DNA of 64,000 nt from Spongilla lacustris (GCA_949361645.1 OX442434.1:5291924-5355923), one strand, 5' to 3'. Shown: positions 33,675-55,296, counted from the stretch's first letter. The notes: a model not told the origin generated them from the letters alone. Numbers and translations: made by a program.

Positions 33675-34499
33675 CTGTATTATTTAGTACCTGTTTGGCC
33701 AGTAAGAAAGCCGACGGCATCTACTAAACATGTGAAGTTCATGAGTTACGCTGTATTTCGAAAAGCCCGCGCCAGCCGAACTTCCAATTGGAGAGCTGCA
33801 CATATTGATGTTTTGCTGATACATGTAGTAGGGTACGCAATTTAAGTACAGCTATACGAAACCAAATAAATTAAAGGGGTGATTTTAAAAAAGCCTATCT
33901 GGGTAGAGTGAATTAGAAAAGGGAGAAAGGGAAAGAAGACGTTGGACGAGAGAGAGTTATATGGTGTAACCTTGACTACATACATTTGGGCATGCGCAAT
34001 ACGTCTGCCATGTGTGATCTGCTTTAATATAGATAATATACATTACATCTCGAAAAGGTTCATACCAGGTAAGCAAAAGTATCGTATAGGTATTGTAAGA
34101 CGGGATGGCTTTCGTCAGAACGATGCTTCCTCGGAGCAACGGCATGACTTACGTGTAGAGACCTTAACATTGACATACATGTGCCCTAGCTTTCAACCGG
34201 GGGCTCGTTTTGAGGATGCGTTAGTTTTGAGTTATAACGTGCTAGTATGTTACGAGGTTTCAGCGAGTCAGCAACCAAAGTAAGTGGTCCGTAGTGAAGG
34301 GAATAAACAGTGTGTCATTTGAAGGCAGTTCGTTCACCCAAAATGGTGCACTAATGTGAGTATTGGCGTAGGTGGTTATTGCCATGCGTCCCCATTTGAT
34401 AGCAGCTGGCGCTTGAACGTCTAGGGTGCGTCACGTGATTCTGTGCCACACCGTGGTACACGCCCGTAAGTTGCCGCTCTTCTCGTTCCCAGACCACGA
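33675..34499. promoter_or_regulatory. Divergent intergenic region between CENPI and ENOX
   Basis: The two genes are head to head across about 0.8 kb. CENPI's 5' exon and promoter and the ENOX promoter should both lie here. I see no clear TATA box. An ORF at 33942-34283 has no recognised domain. Shared use of the region is inferred from position. Confidence 0.4.
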
Positions 34500-38422
<3,923 letters not shown>

Positions 38423-38588
38423 TATCACCACCCTCCTCGCCCACGTGTTCTATTGCTGTGAACTGCTGTATACCTTCATTGAACCTGGTATTGTGAGACA
38501 CACTGACCTGACAGCAAAGGAAGTTTGTTGGTTTGAACAAGCTACCTTGTTGTGTGCTCATTATCAGTTCTATAATATTTACATGTCT

Positions 38589-38724
38589 CCCCCCCCCCCC
38601 CCCCCCCCCCCCCCTTTTTTGGCTTTGAATGAGCTTTTCCCTATGTATGTATTTACTTGAGGTTTTTAAAGGGGCAAGACAGCAACATTCGAGGGTGGGG
38701 GGGGGGGGGGGGGGGGGGGGGGGG
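38589..38724. repeat. Poly(C)26 and poly(G)28 tracts between convergent ENOX and TMCO3
   Basis: A run of 26 C at 38589-38614 and a run of 28 G at 38697-38724 are separated by 82 bases. The two could pair into one long G:C stem in a transcript or in single-stranded DNA. Confidence 0.9.
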
Positions 38725-38825
38725 ATGGCGACCTTTGTATACATAAAATTGCCCCCTAGAATGCCCTGGCCAGCGCACAAAAGCAAGCTTGAAATATGTC
38801 TGCCAATATGATACACTATTATATG

Positions 38826-40748
38826 CTATGAGGATTTCATAAAATGCGACTTCAGTCTGGTGAGTGACATCTGTAAATGGAGCCAGTAGTGGGACTTGAC
38901 GCTGAGGAGTACCAGCTGCCAGAGGAGAGGGGAGAGCAGTATGCTGAGGGCAGAGACGCTGAGGATGACCAAGTAGACCTGGGGAGGAGGGGTGAATGCA
39001 TGAGTACACTGCACCCTCCCTATGATGAAATCACACCTCGCGTGAGATGATGTCCATTCTTCTTGCTCGACTTGCCAGTACAAATGAGAAGTCGCTGACA
39101 TGGGCCAGACCCACTCCAACAATCCATGTGGCGGTGTGGGTGTGCCCAAAGTACAGTCCCAGGACTGCCACAGCGATCACCAGCTACACAGGGAGCCAAC
39201 CATCCAGTTCAAATTACAGGCTGCGGGCTCCCTGGGACAGGTACAAAAGGTTCACCCACCTTCAGTACTACGATGATGAAAGTGAACACAAATATCATGG
39301 AGAACTCTGACATGAAGGTCGGGAACACGTGGAACCCTAGGTTGGAATGGGAGGATAGGAGTATGGAATAGGGCACATTTTGACCTTATAAATTTGCAAC
39401 ATCAAGTGTTGTTATCAAGAGGTCTTTCACTTACCAATTGAAGCAAAGAAAAATATTGAGAAGAAGTCACGAAGAGGTTCCACAAAACCACGAACCTAGA
39501 GTGACATAAGGTACATACCATCAACACAAAGACGTTATATTGAGCAACAATCCTTAGTGTGCAGGAAAGTGCATTATTTGGAGTATCCTCAGTGCTGCTG
39601 GTGTGCATTATTTGGAGTATACTCAGTGCTGCTGGTGTGCATTATTTGGTGTATTCTCAGTGCTGCTGGTGTGCATTATTTGGTGTATTCTCAGTGCTGC
39701 TGGTGTGCATTATTTGGAGTATCCTCAGTGCTGCTTGTGTGCATTATTTGGAGTATCCTCAGTGCTGCTGGTGTGCATTAAAGTACTAGTATGTAAGTGG
39801 GTGCACCAGGAGGGGGAGGTGGGCATTTGTTTTTTAATATGTGCATTCCAGTGATGTTAGAGAGATGACAGCACATGCTCCCACCTGTACAAGAGCATTT
39901 ACAACATACCTGGTCCACGACCTGTGTTCTCTGTGCTCCTATTGCTATGCCAGCAAAGAAGGACCCTAGCTCTATTGGTGCTCCCAATGCATTGGCTGCC
40001 TAGGAATCAAAATATTAGTAACCATGGTGATTATTACCTGCCCATGCAAACCTACCACCAGCAGAAGGAAGCACACAGCCAGAGAACACAGCAGGATGGC
40101 TTCTGTCTTGTTGATCAACACTTCAAGCAAGCTGAAGAAGGGCAGTTTTAAGAAATTATTTGTGTGAACACACACAAGCACATGCTTGCACATACACCTG
40201 CCCCACATGCACGTACATACACAGGCTAGAGTACATGTACATGCACACACACACACACACACACATCCACACCACACAACACACACACATCCACACACAC
40301 ACACAACACACACACATACACACACACCACACACACCACACACATACACCACACACATACCACCACACACACCACACACATACCACCACACACATAATAC
40401 ACACACCACCACACACATAATACACACACCCCACACCACACCACACCACACTGGCTACCGGTACAAGCCGTCCAGCACCCTAGTAGTAAGCACTCGCACT
40501 ATCACCAGGAGGACAATGAACCCAAGCACCAACTTGACAAAAAGGAATAGTGTGTATGCCCAAGAAGTCTCTGGGTGACTTTCGGCAAAGAAGGGCATGA
40601 GGCTCATAAGAAGTCCTCGCTGGAGGTCCTGCATCACTATGATCCCTATGAGGGCTCCGGCTATGTCTGGCTCAGCCTCTGAAGATGGAGGAGAAGACCG
40701 TGTAGTGAGCAGACATGCAACGTCAGTCACACTCACACTCACACGTGC

Positions 40749-40802
<54 letters not shown>

Positions 40803-40844
40803 ACTACAGGAGAAGTTGTAAGGTGACTAACATGTTTATGAATC

Positions 40845-40877
<33 letters not shown>

Positions 40878-43354
40878 CTGCCTAATAAGTAGGTCTGTAA
40901 GGGTACCAAAGTAGGTCTGTACCACTTGTCAATGACATCACACATACTTTATCACTCCTGGAATAGGTAGAGCAATAATTGGAAGGATGTGTGATGTCAG
41001 TGACAACCAAGCTGAATCAAATAGAAGGTGGTTATGCCAGTATTAATAGGGACAAGTCACTCAATCTCCAGGCAAGGGTGAGAGCTATGAAATTAAGGGC
41101 CCACAATTCAAAATCAATTGTACAAGTGCTAAATAACCTCTTGTCAATGCAAGCTGTTCATCCTCAGAAGCAGATATCAGCAGCTGCTTAGGCATGAGGT
41201 GGGCACCTACACAAAAAAAAAAGAAAAAGGAATGCTTGAGTGAAAGTGGTAGCATTCATTATACTGTACACACGGTCAAGTGGAAGCAATGGATTTGTTA
41301 AAAGGACTTAGTACCAAGGTGTGCTCTAATAGGAAGGTTATGACACTATGTGTGCTCTAACAGGAAGATAATATGATACCACGATGTAAATAGAACAGCG
41401 ATACTGAAGAAATCGATACCACGATGTAAATAGAACATTGATAGAAAGGATACCACGATGTAAATAGAACAGTGATACTGAAGAAATATGATACCACGAT
41501 GTAAATAGAACAGTGATACTGAAGAAACATGATGTGCTCTAGAATAACAAAAGAAGGTTACATGTGAATTATCTCAGTGGGTCATTAAGCGCTCTGGCAT
41601 GTTAAAATAGAAAGTCAAGAAACACCATGTGGCAACGATCTAGACCAAGATGAATCAGCTGGTGGATGAATATTTAGCAGTACAGGAAAAAAGATTTAGT
41701 GCAGGGGCAAAGGTGACCTGTCACGAGCTGGTCTATAGTTTTGAGCAATCACTCTTCTGTCAATCTTGGACCTCATTACTAACTACGCCTATGACTGATT
41801 CCTATATAGTTACAGTTATGTACTGCAGTGGCTAAACATTGAGGTGTTCTAAGATGAACAGTACAATGCATTCTGAAGTGGGATAAGTGCCTGTTGTGAA
41901 AAATCACAGTTGGTAAAATTGATCCAGAGTTCTTTGTAGTAACCTTGTAAGCATCGAAACAACATTCAACGCACCTTCTAAGAATCGGAAGGTGAGAGTA
42001 GTGCTGGAGTGGGCGATGCAGGCAGCAAAGAACATGCTGTGCTTTGGGTGTATGCTGACCAGCAGGCCCAGGAGAGTTACAAACATGATGGTGACAACAA
42101 AGAGGAGGTTTCCCCCCTTCACAGAGACCTCCCACACCTGTTAAGTAAGTGCAGGTGTGTGTGTGTGTGTGTGCATGTACATGAATGGGTGTTTATATGT
42201 GGTGAAATGTTTCATTCACTATGGGTCTACATGCATGTGGGCGGTAATGCCCTCATTGCTGAACACAATCACCCTATGCAAGACCACACAAGTCACCTCA
42301 TCTCCCTACACAGGGCCACCCTCATCCCCCTATGCAAGACCACAACCACACCACTGCCCCTTACCCTTTTCAGCTTCTCTGGAGAGAACTCCAGCCCTAT
42401 CATGAACACAATGAACACCACTCCAAGCTCTCCGACTGTCTCCACCTGGACCAGAGACCGGATCTGGTCGAACCCCACTGGTCCCAGTACCATACCAGCG
42501 ATGGTGTACCCAAGGAGGGTGGGCACCTTGAACGTGCAGCAGACAGTCCCGATGAGGAAGGAGAGGAGGAGGAGGTAAGAGAGGTCATAGAGGAAATGGA
42601 CGTCTTCTACGGGAACAGTTATGTCCCTTGGACGGGATAGAACATACTGATTGCTGAGCGAGTCAATGAGGATGGTCCTTCCGTCTTCGTCCGAGTGGTG
42701 GTGCACACCAGTAGAGTCCCTCGTCTTGGCCGGGTTTTCGTTGCTATCGGCGACCTTGACTACCGTCTCCAGCGCGGCTCCGTCCAGCTTCTTGGAGAGT
42801 TGGAAGGCGTCGCCCTGGAACTTCTTTTCCAGGTCGTCTGCGGCGTGGGAAATTTCGTTAAAGATGCCTTTGACGATGCGGGGTCGGTCGGCCAGCTGGC
42901 TCACGTTGACTTTGAGCACGGCCGCCATCTCCTTCTCCAGCTCTATGATGTAGTTGTAGTCCTCTTCCAGGGATATGGCTGCACTGCGCATGCTATTAAG
43001 CCGGTCCTGGCAGTTCTTCTCTAACCGCGAGAGTATACCGTACTCGCTCGAGAGCGACTCGTTAAAGTCGTGTAGGAAGCCTATCAATGTTTTTTCGGCG
43101 GTCCTCAACTCCTTTAAGTACAGCTCCATCAGTTTTAGCTTAAACGTCTCCGCATCTGACAAGGGCGGTTTTGACCTGCCGCTATCTAACTGTTTCTGTA
43201 GCGTGATCTGTATCCCGCTGGACTTGCGTAGCATTAGTGTCATACTTTGACAGGTGAACGTGCTGTTACCGAGTCTTTCATTCTGTGAGTTAATGCTATA
43301 ACCTTTCAGGACAAGCCATATAAGAATTACAGCGAGCGAGCGACTGGCGCACAT
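38826..43354 (-). CDS. TMCO3: TMCO3-like transmembrane and coiled-coil cation/proton antiporter (CPA2 family)
   Basis: Nine exons join in frame (658 residues): 42365-43354, 41975-42137, 40459-40678, 40056-40131, 39910-39999, 39435-39495, 39260-39336, 39037-39183 and 38826-38978. The ATG at 43352-43354 is followed by a signal peptide (SLAVILIWLVLKG), a luminal/extracellular coiled coil (ELEKEMAAVLKVN) and a CPA2-type exchanger domain: VPTLLGYTIAGMVLGPVGFD, VGELGVVFIVFMIGLEFSPE, IELGSFFAGIAIGAQ, FVEPLRDFFSIFFFASI, and HVSDFSFVLASRARR near the end. Length and motif order match vertebrate TMCO3 (about 677 residues), predicted to exchange a monovalent cation for protons. It is head to head with ANKMY1. 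Confidence 0.92.
39566..39782. repeat. Minisatellite, 34-bp unit (GTGTGCATTATTTGGAGTAT...) in a TMCO3 intron
   Basis: About 6.5 units, each finishing CCTCAGTGCTGCTG, lie between exons 39435-39495 and 39910-39999. GGAGTATCC alternates with GGTGTATTC. Confidence 0.95.
40240..40445. repeat. CA-rich microsatellite in a TMCO3 intron
   Basis: CACACACCACACA and CATACCACCACACA motifs alternate and end about 14 bases before the donor of exon 40459-40678 (minus strand). Confidence 0.95.
40741..40875. repeat. (CA)n followed by (ATT)n in a TMCO3 intron
   Basis: A CA tract at 40748-40800 is followed by an ATT trinucleotide run at 40847-40874. Confidence 0.9.
41362..41535. repeat. About 38-bp tandem repeat (GATACCACGATGTAAATAGA) in a TMCO3 intron
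   Basis: Four units, partly truncated, alternate with AACAGTGATACTGAAGAAA. Confidence 0.85.
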
Positions 43355-43587
43355 ACTGTCGTGCACGGGATGTCAACTTCTAAACAACGCGCATCACTAC
43401 GACGTACTATGGGGCGTGTCCAAAGGACGCCTCCGTCGCCCATAGGTTTACTTGGCTGCTAGTATCTAATGGCATAGAGTTGGGTAAGGTGAGAGCGACG
43501 GAGACCAGACTCGTACCAGCTCTTGTTGAAAATCCATGTGGGTGTAATAATTAAGCGAGCCCCGCCTATCTTGGTACAGCCAAACGT
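43355..43587. promoter_or_regulatory. Putative bidirectional promoter, TMCO3 / ANKMY1
   Basis: The two start codons face away from each other across 233 bases. There is no space for two independent upstream regions, so a shared promoter is inferred. No TATA box is evident. Confidence 0.55.
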
Positions 43588-46500
43588 ATGGAATCCGCTA
43601 CAAACTCAAATTCGTCGCTCTCCGAGCCCCTCGTTTGCTCCATAGAGTTCAAAAGCGGAGCTACATACCAGGGAGCTGTTGCGAGAGGCAAAAGAAGCGG
43701 TCAAGGGGCATTCACCTGGCCTTCCGGGCTTTATTACAATGGCGAGTTAAAAAACAACCAGCGCCATGGTTACGGTCAGCAGGTGTGGCCAGATGGGAGC
43801 CGCTACGAGGGGAAGTTCAGGAAGGATCTAAGACACGGCAATGGAAGGCATGAGTGGAAGAACGGCGAGGTAACACGTTCCTGCATGCATTACAATAATC
43901 TCAGCTAATCGATAGCGCCGACCTTTCTAGTGCTACGAAGGGGAATACTGCAACGACCTTAAACACGGCAAAGGTTCTTACAAATGGCCCAACGGTGCTA
44001 TCTTCACAGGAGAGTTCAAAGAAGACGCAAGAGAAGGACAAGGAACGTACTTTGATACTGAGGGGAACAGGTTTGAAGTAAGCTATGTATCCGTTTACTG
44101 TTTTGGTGGTTTAAAAGATATTTTTAAAACGCTCGTCATTCCTATATAGACGATAACTTAATAGTTGGCACAAACATTTTTGATATTGTGACAAAAATAC
44201 ATTAGTACTTCGGGTACTAGTAACACATGTGCATGCATAAAATGTATACATCAAAGCTATGGATCCTTGTTCCTTATTCTTATCCCCTACCAGGGCATCT
44301 ATCACAATGACATTCGTGATGGGGAGGGTGTCCTCACCTACTGTGGTGGACGTCAAGACGTTGGCACGTGGAAAGGAACAAAGCTTGTGCGACTGACCTG
44401 TGTCATCAGTGATGCTGTATTCATTCCCAGGCTGAAACAGTTATTTAACGACATCTCAGACATCAGCCTTCCAGACACAAAACGCAGGAGTAATTCTAAA
44501 GGCTTTCTTGAGGTACTCGAGCCCTGCCTCCCATTTTGCACGGCTTCATTAAGCTCTTACAGATGGCCTCGGAAGAACTCATGCAGGCAGCAGTCACCAA
44601 TGACACGCACAAGGCCATGTCGATACTGAAGGGCGGGGCTGTGCATGTAGACGTCTGTGAAAGGGGTGGCCACACACCACTGTTTGCGGCTGCTGTAAGC
44701 CTGCCATTGGTGACAGTGTGACGCACCCGAGCATTTTATATCCCTCCTCCCTCCCTCCTTCCCTAGATCCACTGCCACCCTGATATAATACACCTACTCC
44801 TGCACAGCGGCGCTGATGTTAACGCCGTGAATGCGATGGGCGTGTCTGTCCTAACCGCCTGCCACCACCTCCTCTACTCCCACCACCCCCGTGTCCAGGC
44901 CCTCCTGAAGCTCCTCCCCCAATCCCTCTTTGCCCCGGGAGGAAGGGGAGGCACATTCACCGAGGACTCGCCCACTGGGTCTGACCACTCCCTCCACAGC
45001 TCGTCCCTCCTCTCCACCATACCTGATGACTCCATCGCCATATTGGAGGATGAGGAGGAGGAGCTTGGGAGGGATGGGAAAGACTTGGAGGCGTACAAGG
45101 AGGGCAGCAACGGAAGAGAGGAGGGCCCCACCTGCCCCTCCTGCCCCCCTGCCTTCAAGCCTTGCAGGAGCAGCAGCACGGCCCTTTCCCCAGAGCCGCT
45201 GGGCAGGACCAGCTCCTACCCCTTTGTGGAGGCGTGGCAGGAAAGGAAGGTCCGCTTTGTGCATGACGAGGAGGAGGGGGAGGGGGAGGAGGGCAGCAGT
45301 GAGGTGGGCAACAGCCTCCAGGGGGACACTTCAGCCGTATGCCGGAAGGCCAGCCTCCGGAACCTTGCCGCCAAGGTGCCACTCCCACCTGCTGGTAAGA
45401 TGGACGTCAAAAGCAGTGAGGGGAGCCCCCTTGCTCTCACTAGGACTGTGAAGGGAGTGGTCGCCTGGAGTACCACTGAAGTCACGCCCACTGGGAGTGG
45501 CATTGACATGAACGATTCACTGGAGCATGGCCAGGAGCCACCTCCCTCACTGGAGCTCCCCTCTGGCTTGAAGGAGGGTGACAGCTATATCAAACATGAG
45601 CTGATGCAGCCTCCTGTTAGAGGGACGCGTGTGCCTAATGCTGGGTCCCCATCACAGCACAGCATTCCCCACAGCGGGGCCATCCACTTCCCTGTGCTCC
45701 AAGACAAGAATGTCCTGATGTTGAAGAAGACAGACCTCCACTCCTCCAGTGTGTTCTCCTCGACCGCGTACGGCCCTATCTTCAGTGCTGCCCAGAGTAC
45801 CACACTGCTGGGCTCCAGCGTAGTCAGCTTGCACCCTGTGACCCCATCTCAAGAGAATGGACCTGCTGGAAGGTACCACCAGTACAGCAGCCTCTAGCTT
45901 TCCTTAGCCCTGAAATGTCATCTTTGTCACATATATGACAAAGATAACATTGCATTCTGCTCCATAAATGCTTACTTTTACTGCAGTGATTTGTGCAGCT
46001 CTACATGGGCAAATAGAATTTTAGATTGTTATTTGGGCACACCACCACTACTACCTCAATTCTTTGGTCTCATTCACATTACACATCACCCATGAATACC
46101 GTCATCTCCTATGTCATCCAGCATCCTACCATTCTTATGTCTAGGCCCTATTTATTTATAACACCCCACCCTCACATGCTACCATCACCATCCCCCTACC
46201 ATGCTACCATCACCATCCCCATACCATGCTACCATCACCATCCCCCTACCATGCTACCATCACCATCCTCCTCCATGCTACCATCACCATCCCCCTACCA
46301 TGCTACCATCACCATCCCCCTACCATGCTACCATCACCATCCCCCTACCATGCAACCATCACCATCCCCCTACCATGCTACCATCACCATCCCCCTACCA
46401 TGCTACCATCACCATCCCCCTACCATGCAACCATCACCATCCCCCTACCATGCTACCATCACCCATGCTACAATGTGCATTATGATATTCATTTCTAGTC

Positions 46501-48814
46501 CCCAGTCCCTGTCTGTGGAAGGCTCTATTGAAGTGCTGCTGCAACGTGGTGCAGACCCTAATGTCTCGGGATGTCCCTTGCCACCTATTGTGTATGCAAT
46601 ATGTGCAGGAGATGTGAAGGGCGTCATTAGATTACTGACAAAGGGAGCAAGAGTCCACAGCACCCTCCCTCTTGAGGTAAGCCTTTTTGTCAATTGGAGG
46701 GAAGGAGGAAGAGGGAGAGGAAGGGGGAGGAGGAAGGAGGAATCGAGGGAGGATAGGGAAAGACAGAGGACTAGATGGCAGAGAGGGAGGAGTGAGGTAT
46801 GGGAGGTAGACATGGATGGAAAAATAGGGAGAGAGAAAGAGACGATATGGGAGAGATGGGGAGTAAGGACGGGAAGGAATAGGAGGCAAACTACTTTCTT
46901 ATTCATCTCCACAGCTGGGAGGCAGTTCATTGCTGGAACTGGCCCTCATGTCATATGACTCTAACAGCTCTAGCATTGTTGAAGCACTCCTTAAATATGG
47001 AGCAAACCCAAACCTCTCTGCAAGGCAGTGCGAGGCCAGTGATCAAGGGAAAATACCAGGTGGTATGGATCTGGTGGCTGGGGAGAACCAAGGAACCACA
47101 GTGCCCTCCCCACTGCATCTGCTATGTTCTACAGAAGACTCCAATCAGGTAATACCAGAATTGTAATCATGGTTTTAAATCTTGACACGCTAGAAGTCAA
47201 TCACAGCTACATGTATTTATGTGGTGTACATGTGTATGTCCGGTATGCTTTAATATTGACACTGTGTGCATCCCCATCTCCAGGATGTGATTGTGGAGAA
47301 GGTTAAGATGCTCCTAGGTCATGGTGCTGATGTGAACAAGGTGGCAGGTGGTCATTCACCACTGTCCCTGGCCATTATACGAGGATATGATCAGGTGTGT
47401 GTGTGTGTTTGTGTGTGTGTGTATGTGCAGTGTATCAGTATCCTTACAATCTAGGTTGTTGATGTTCTTCTGAAGGGTGGGGCTAATCCCAACTTGCCCC
47501 TTGGGAAAGGTGTGGGCAGTGCAATGTGCTGCCTTACTCTACACGCGGCACTCAAGAAGAGGGATCTCCAGTCCACTTTGGCCCTGGTAAGCACCACACC
47601 CCCCACCCCCCTTCTCCTTTGCAAAGCACCCAATCCAACACCTCTCTCGTCCCTACATAGCATGGTAAGCTCATTGCACACAAGGCAGACATCCTGCTCC
47701 CTGTAAGGGTCTTGGACAACTGGCCACCTGGGACAGCGGTGGACTTTGCCCATGAGGCATTTAAGCAGGTACCCCACCCGACAAAGGTGCTATGACAATC
47801 ACTCCCTCTTCCAGGATAAGCGGCTTGCTAACATAAAGTATGGTTCACTCAACAAGTCTGAGCGACTACGCTACAAGGCAGCAAAAAAAGTTACCCAGCA
47901 CATGATACAGCTCCTCAGGACTAGAGCCTTGGAGAACATCACCTCTGGTAAGAACAGCAGCCACGCCAACTGGTGTTGTCCCCTCCCCCTCCCCCTTTTT
48001 AATTTTTTGTTATTAATTGTGCTACATTGTGTAGGAGAAGACTTGCAACACTCTCTGCCAGTTGTCAGTGGGACTGTCAACCAAAATGCCGGCCGTAAGC
48101 GATCCACCTCGGCTGAGCCCCCCAATCTCCAGGTCAACCCAGCCCCTAGGCCTAGGAGGAAGGCCTGCAGTGCCCTACCTGCAAACAGAACCTCCTCCAC
48201 AGTGGACGGCCAGCTGCCCACTGTTCCGGCTTACACCACGCTGCTTCCCTTGAAGGCCAGCAGTGAGCCAGCCACCATGCAAAGGCAGCTCTCTAGACCC
48301 CATAGGCAGGGCTCCCTGCTTGAGAAGAGGCCCATCACTGCCTTCACCTACCCACTCACCACCACCACTCCCGCTCCACAGCAAGTCACCAGGGCTCCAC
48401 ATAGCCAGTGGAATTTCTTCTCGTTCTGCTATGAGTGTGGACGGTCAAGTGGTGTGCACTTGACCAAGTGTCCCATGTGCAAGGCTGTCTGCTACTGTAG
48501 CCTCTCATGCAGGGAGAACAGCTGGAAGACAGACCACAGAGAAAGCTGCACAGGTTGGAGGGGGTCTTCAGTGGGTAGTGGCCCAAGGAGGAGCACCGCT
48601 GAGGGCAGGAGAAGCAAAAGTGGTATGCTGTGCATGTTAGCCTGCTCATGTCTACATGACTCTGTGTGCGCACAATTGCTTCTTAGGTTATGGAAGCACA
48701 CCTGTCAAATCTACCAAGACAACGCCAATGGTTGTCTGGCTACCAAATTCTCTTGAACCGTTTGCTCTGACAGCCCCATTTCCAGAAGAAGGAAAATTTG
48801 GTCCTGACTGCTGA
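43588..48814 (+). CDS. ANKMY1: ANKMY1-like protein: MORN repeats, ankyrin repeats, MYND zinc finger
   Basis: Thirteen exons join in frame (about 1165 residues): 43588-43869, 43931-44077, 44294-44512, 44563-44694, 44767-45872, 46499-46676, 46915-47148, 47284-47394, 47455-47586, 47661-47768, 47815-47947, 48035-48622 and 48687-48814. MORN repeats occupy about residues 25-165 (GSRYEGKFRKDLRHGNG, GAIFTGEFKEDAREGQGTY). Ankyrin repeats follow (HLLLHSGADVNAVNAMG, VLLQRGADPNVS, LLKYGANPNLS, LLGHGADVNK, LLKGGANPN). A MYND finger is at about 1059-1097 (CYECG, CPMC, CYCSLSC, HRESC). A Ser/Glu-rich insert of about 320 residues in exon 5 splits the ankyrin block. Human ANKMY1 has the same domain order but is shorter (about 941). 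The family is linked to cilia and sperm, but its function is poorly known. The last intron (48623-48686) is also open in frame to a stop at 48756, so a read-through end is possible. Confidence 0.9.
46175..46465. repeat. Minisatellite, 25-bp unit CATGCTACCATCACCATCCC, in an ANKMY1 intron
   Basis: About 12 units end about 30 bases before the acceptor of exon 46499-46676. Unit remainder is CCTAC. Confidence 0.95.
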
Positions 48815-49061
48815 TGGCTTTTTAATCAACACAACCTTCCATAAATCAACAACATTGATTCTGTACACGTGCATGTATGTATGTACACACAGGTCTGAAT
48901 ATTAGAATTTTGCATTGACATACTTGTCTGTGGCCCCAAATTCTCTTCCCGATGATTGATCTGGTCTGAGTGCGCTCTCTGCCCATTGACGACGTGGCCG
49001 ACCGTGCTAACACAAAAACTTCGTGCGTTTCTTCACTCCTCGTAATCCCTGGCTTAGTACT

Positions 49062-49982
49062 TTACTGCTCATTAGGAAAATAAAGTAGACAGGAGAAAGC
49101 TTCTTGCAGCTGTCGCTGACATGCATACGCTGAGCAGAACCCTCCGCCAAGTTGACTTGAGTCCAACGGCTTCACGTGCGCCAGGTAACCATAGTTTTGC
49201 AAATCGTCGAGGTCAGGAACAAGTGGTCCGTACGACTCGAAGAATAATGGCTGGTACACATACAGCACATCTTCCCTCTGTTGGGGCAGAGGGTTGAACA
49301 CAGCTTGACCCTTCTGAGCGTGGTACGTTGGTCCCGTCACTTTGGCGGGCTCGGGCGCAGCAGATACCTTAATGGCAGCCGCGCACTTGGCAAGGACTTC
49401 ACTGGCAGGAGAGTCAGACGTCATCAGCTCGCTAATGATGTTCTGCTTCTGCCTCTTCCGCTCCCTGTCCGCTTCCTCCACCTCGGCCAGCGTTCTCTTG
49501 CTGCGAAATTCCGACTCCTGTCTTTCTCGTTCGAGTTCATCCTTTATCGCTTGCTCTTCCCTTTGCTGTCTGACACGGTTCTTCAGAATCAATGCCTGAT
49601 TTTCCTTTCTGTAAAGTTCAATTTTTTCTTTCGTTTCTTCTACATCAATACCATTGGTCAAATTATAAATGATTGTCTCGACCTCTTCTAAGTAATCGTT
49701 GAAGCTACGCAGAGTTGGAAACTCATTTTCCGTCTTGTTATAGTCCTTGAGAATTTTTTTCCTAATGTCTACCTCCTTCTCTACTAAGGAGTTTTCAAAC
49801 TGTTGCTGCCTGAATTGGTTCCTTCGCAACGCAATACCACACTCTGGGCACGGAGCGGAAGGCTTGGAGAAAACCGAATCGACACAAGCATCACACAACC
49901 TATGCCCACAGGTATTGACCATCAGCTTCATGCTTGGATTCTGGTACGAACTTGTCTTGCACCGTGGGCACACTTGCTCCAT
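49062..49982 (-). CDS. MNAT1: CDK-activating kinase assembly factor MAT1
   Basis: A single uninterrupted ORF of 306 residues, close to the 309 of human MAT1. The N-terminal C3HC4 RING reads CPRCKTSSYQNPSMKLMVN, TCGHRLCDACVDSVF, CPECG. The MAT1-specific helical region follows (RKKILKDYNKTENEFPTLRS, FNDYLEEVETIIYNLTNGID) and a coiled coil (KDELERERQESEFRSKR). The C-terminal cyclin H-CDK7 binding end contains YGPLVPDLDDL and AGGFCSAYACQR-like sequence (LGGGFCSAYACQRQ). MAT1 stabilises CDK7-cyclin H and links it to TFIIH. No intron is present, unlike its neighbours. It is head to head with IWS1, with 76 bases between start codons. Confidence 0.97.
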   Translation of the reverse strand: MEQVCPRCKTSSYQNPSMKLMVNTCGHRLCDACVDSVFSKPSAPCPECGIALRRNQFRQQQFENSLVEKEVDIRKKILKDYNKTENEFPTLRSFNDYLEEVETIIYNLTNGIDVEETKEKIELYRKENQALILKNRVRQQREEQAIKDELERERQESEFRSKRTLAEVEEADRERKRQKQNIISELMTSDSPASEVLAKCAAAIKVSAAPEPAKVTGPTYHAQKGQAVFNPLPQQREDVLYVYQPLFFESYGPLVPDLDDLQNYGYLAHVKPLDSSQLGGGFCSAYACQRQLQEAFSCLLYFPNEQ

Positions 49983-50058
49983 CTCTGTCGGTGCTTATTA
50001 TAATTGAGCGAGCGCATGGAACCACGCATGCGCGAATTGTTGGTGTGCTTGAATAGAA
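49983..50058. promoter_or_regulatory. Putative 76-bp bidirectional promoter, MNAT1 / IWS1
   Basis: Only 76 bases separate two divergent ATGs. GCGAGCGCATGG and ACGCATGCGCG give a small CG-rich core. Both products act with RNA polymerase II, so co-expression is plausible but inferred. Confidence 0.6.

Positions 50059-55296
<5,238 letters not shown>

Noticed and set aside
33675..33760. First CENPI exon at MPSAFLLAKQ or MNFTCLVDAVGF
   Set aside because: It would need a 16-base intron and the wrong phase. The 5' end is left open.
33942..34283. 113-codon ORF in the CENPI/ENOX intergenic region
   Set aside because: No recognisable motif and it lies in a probable promoter region.
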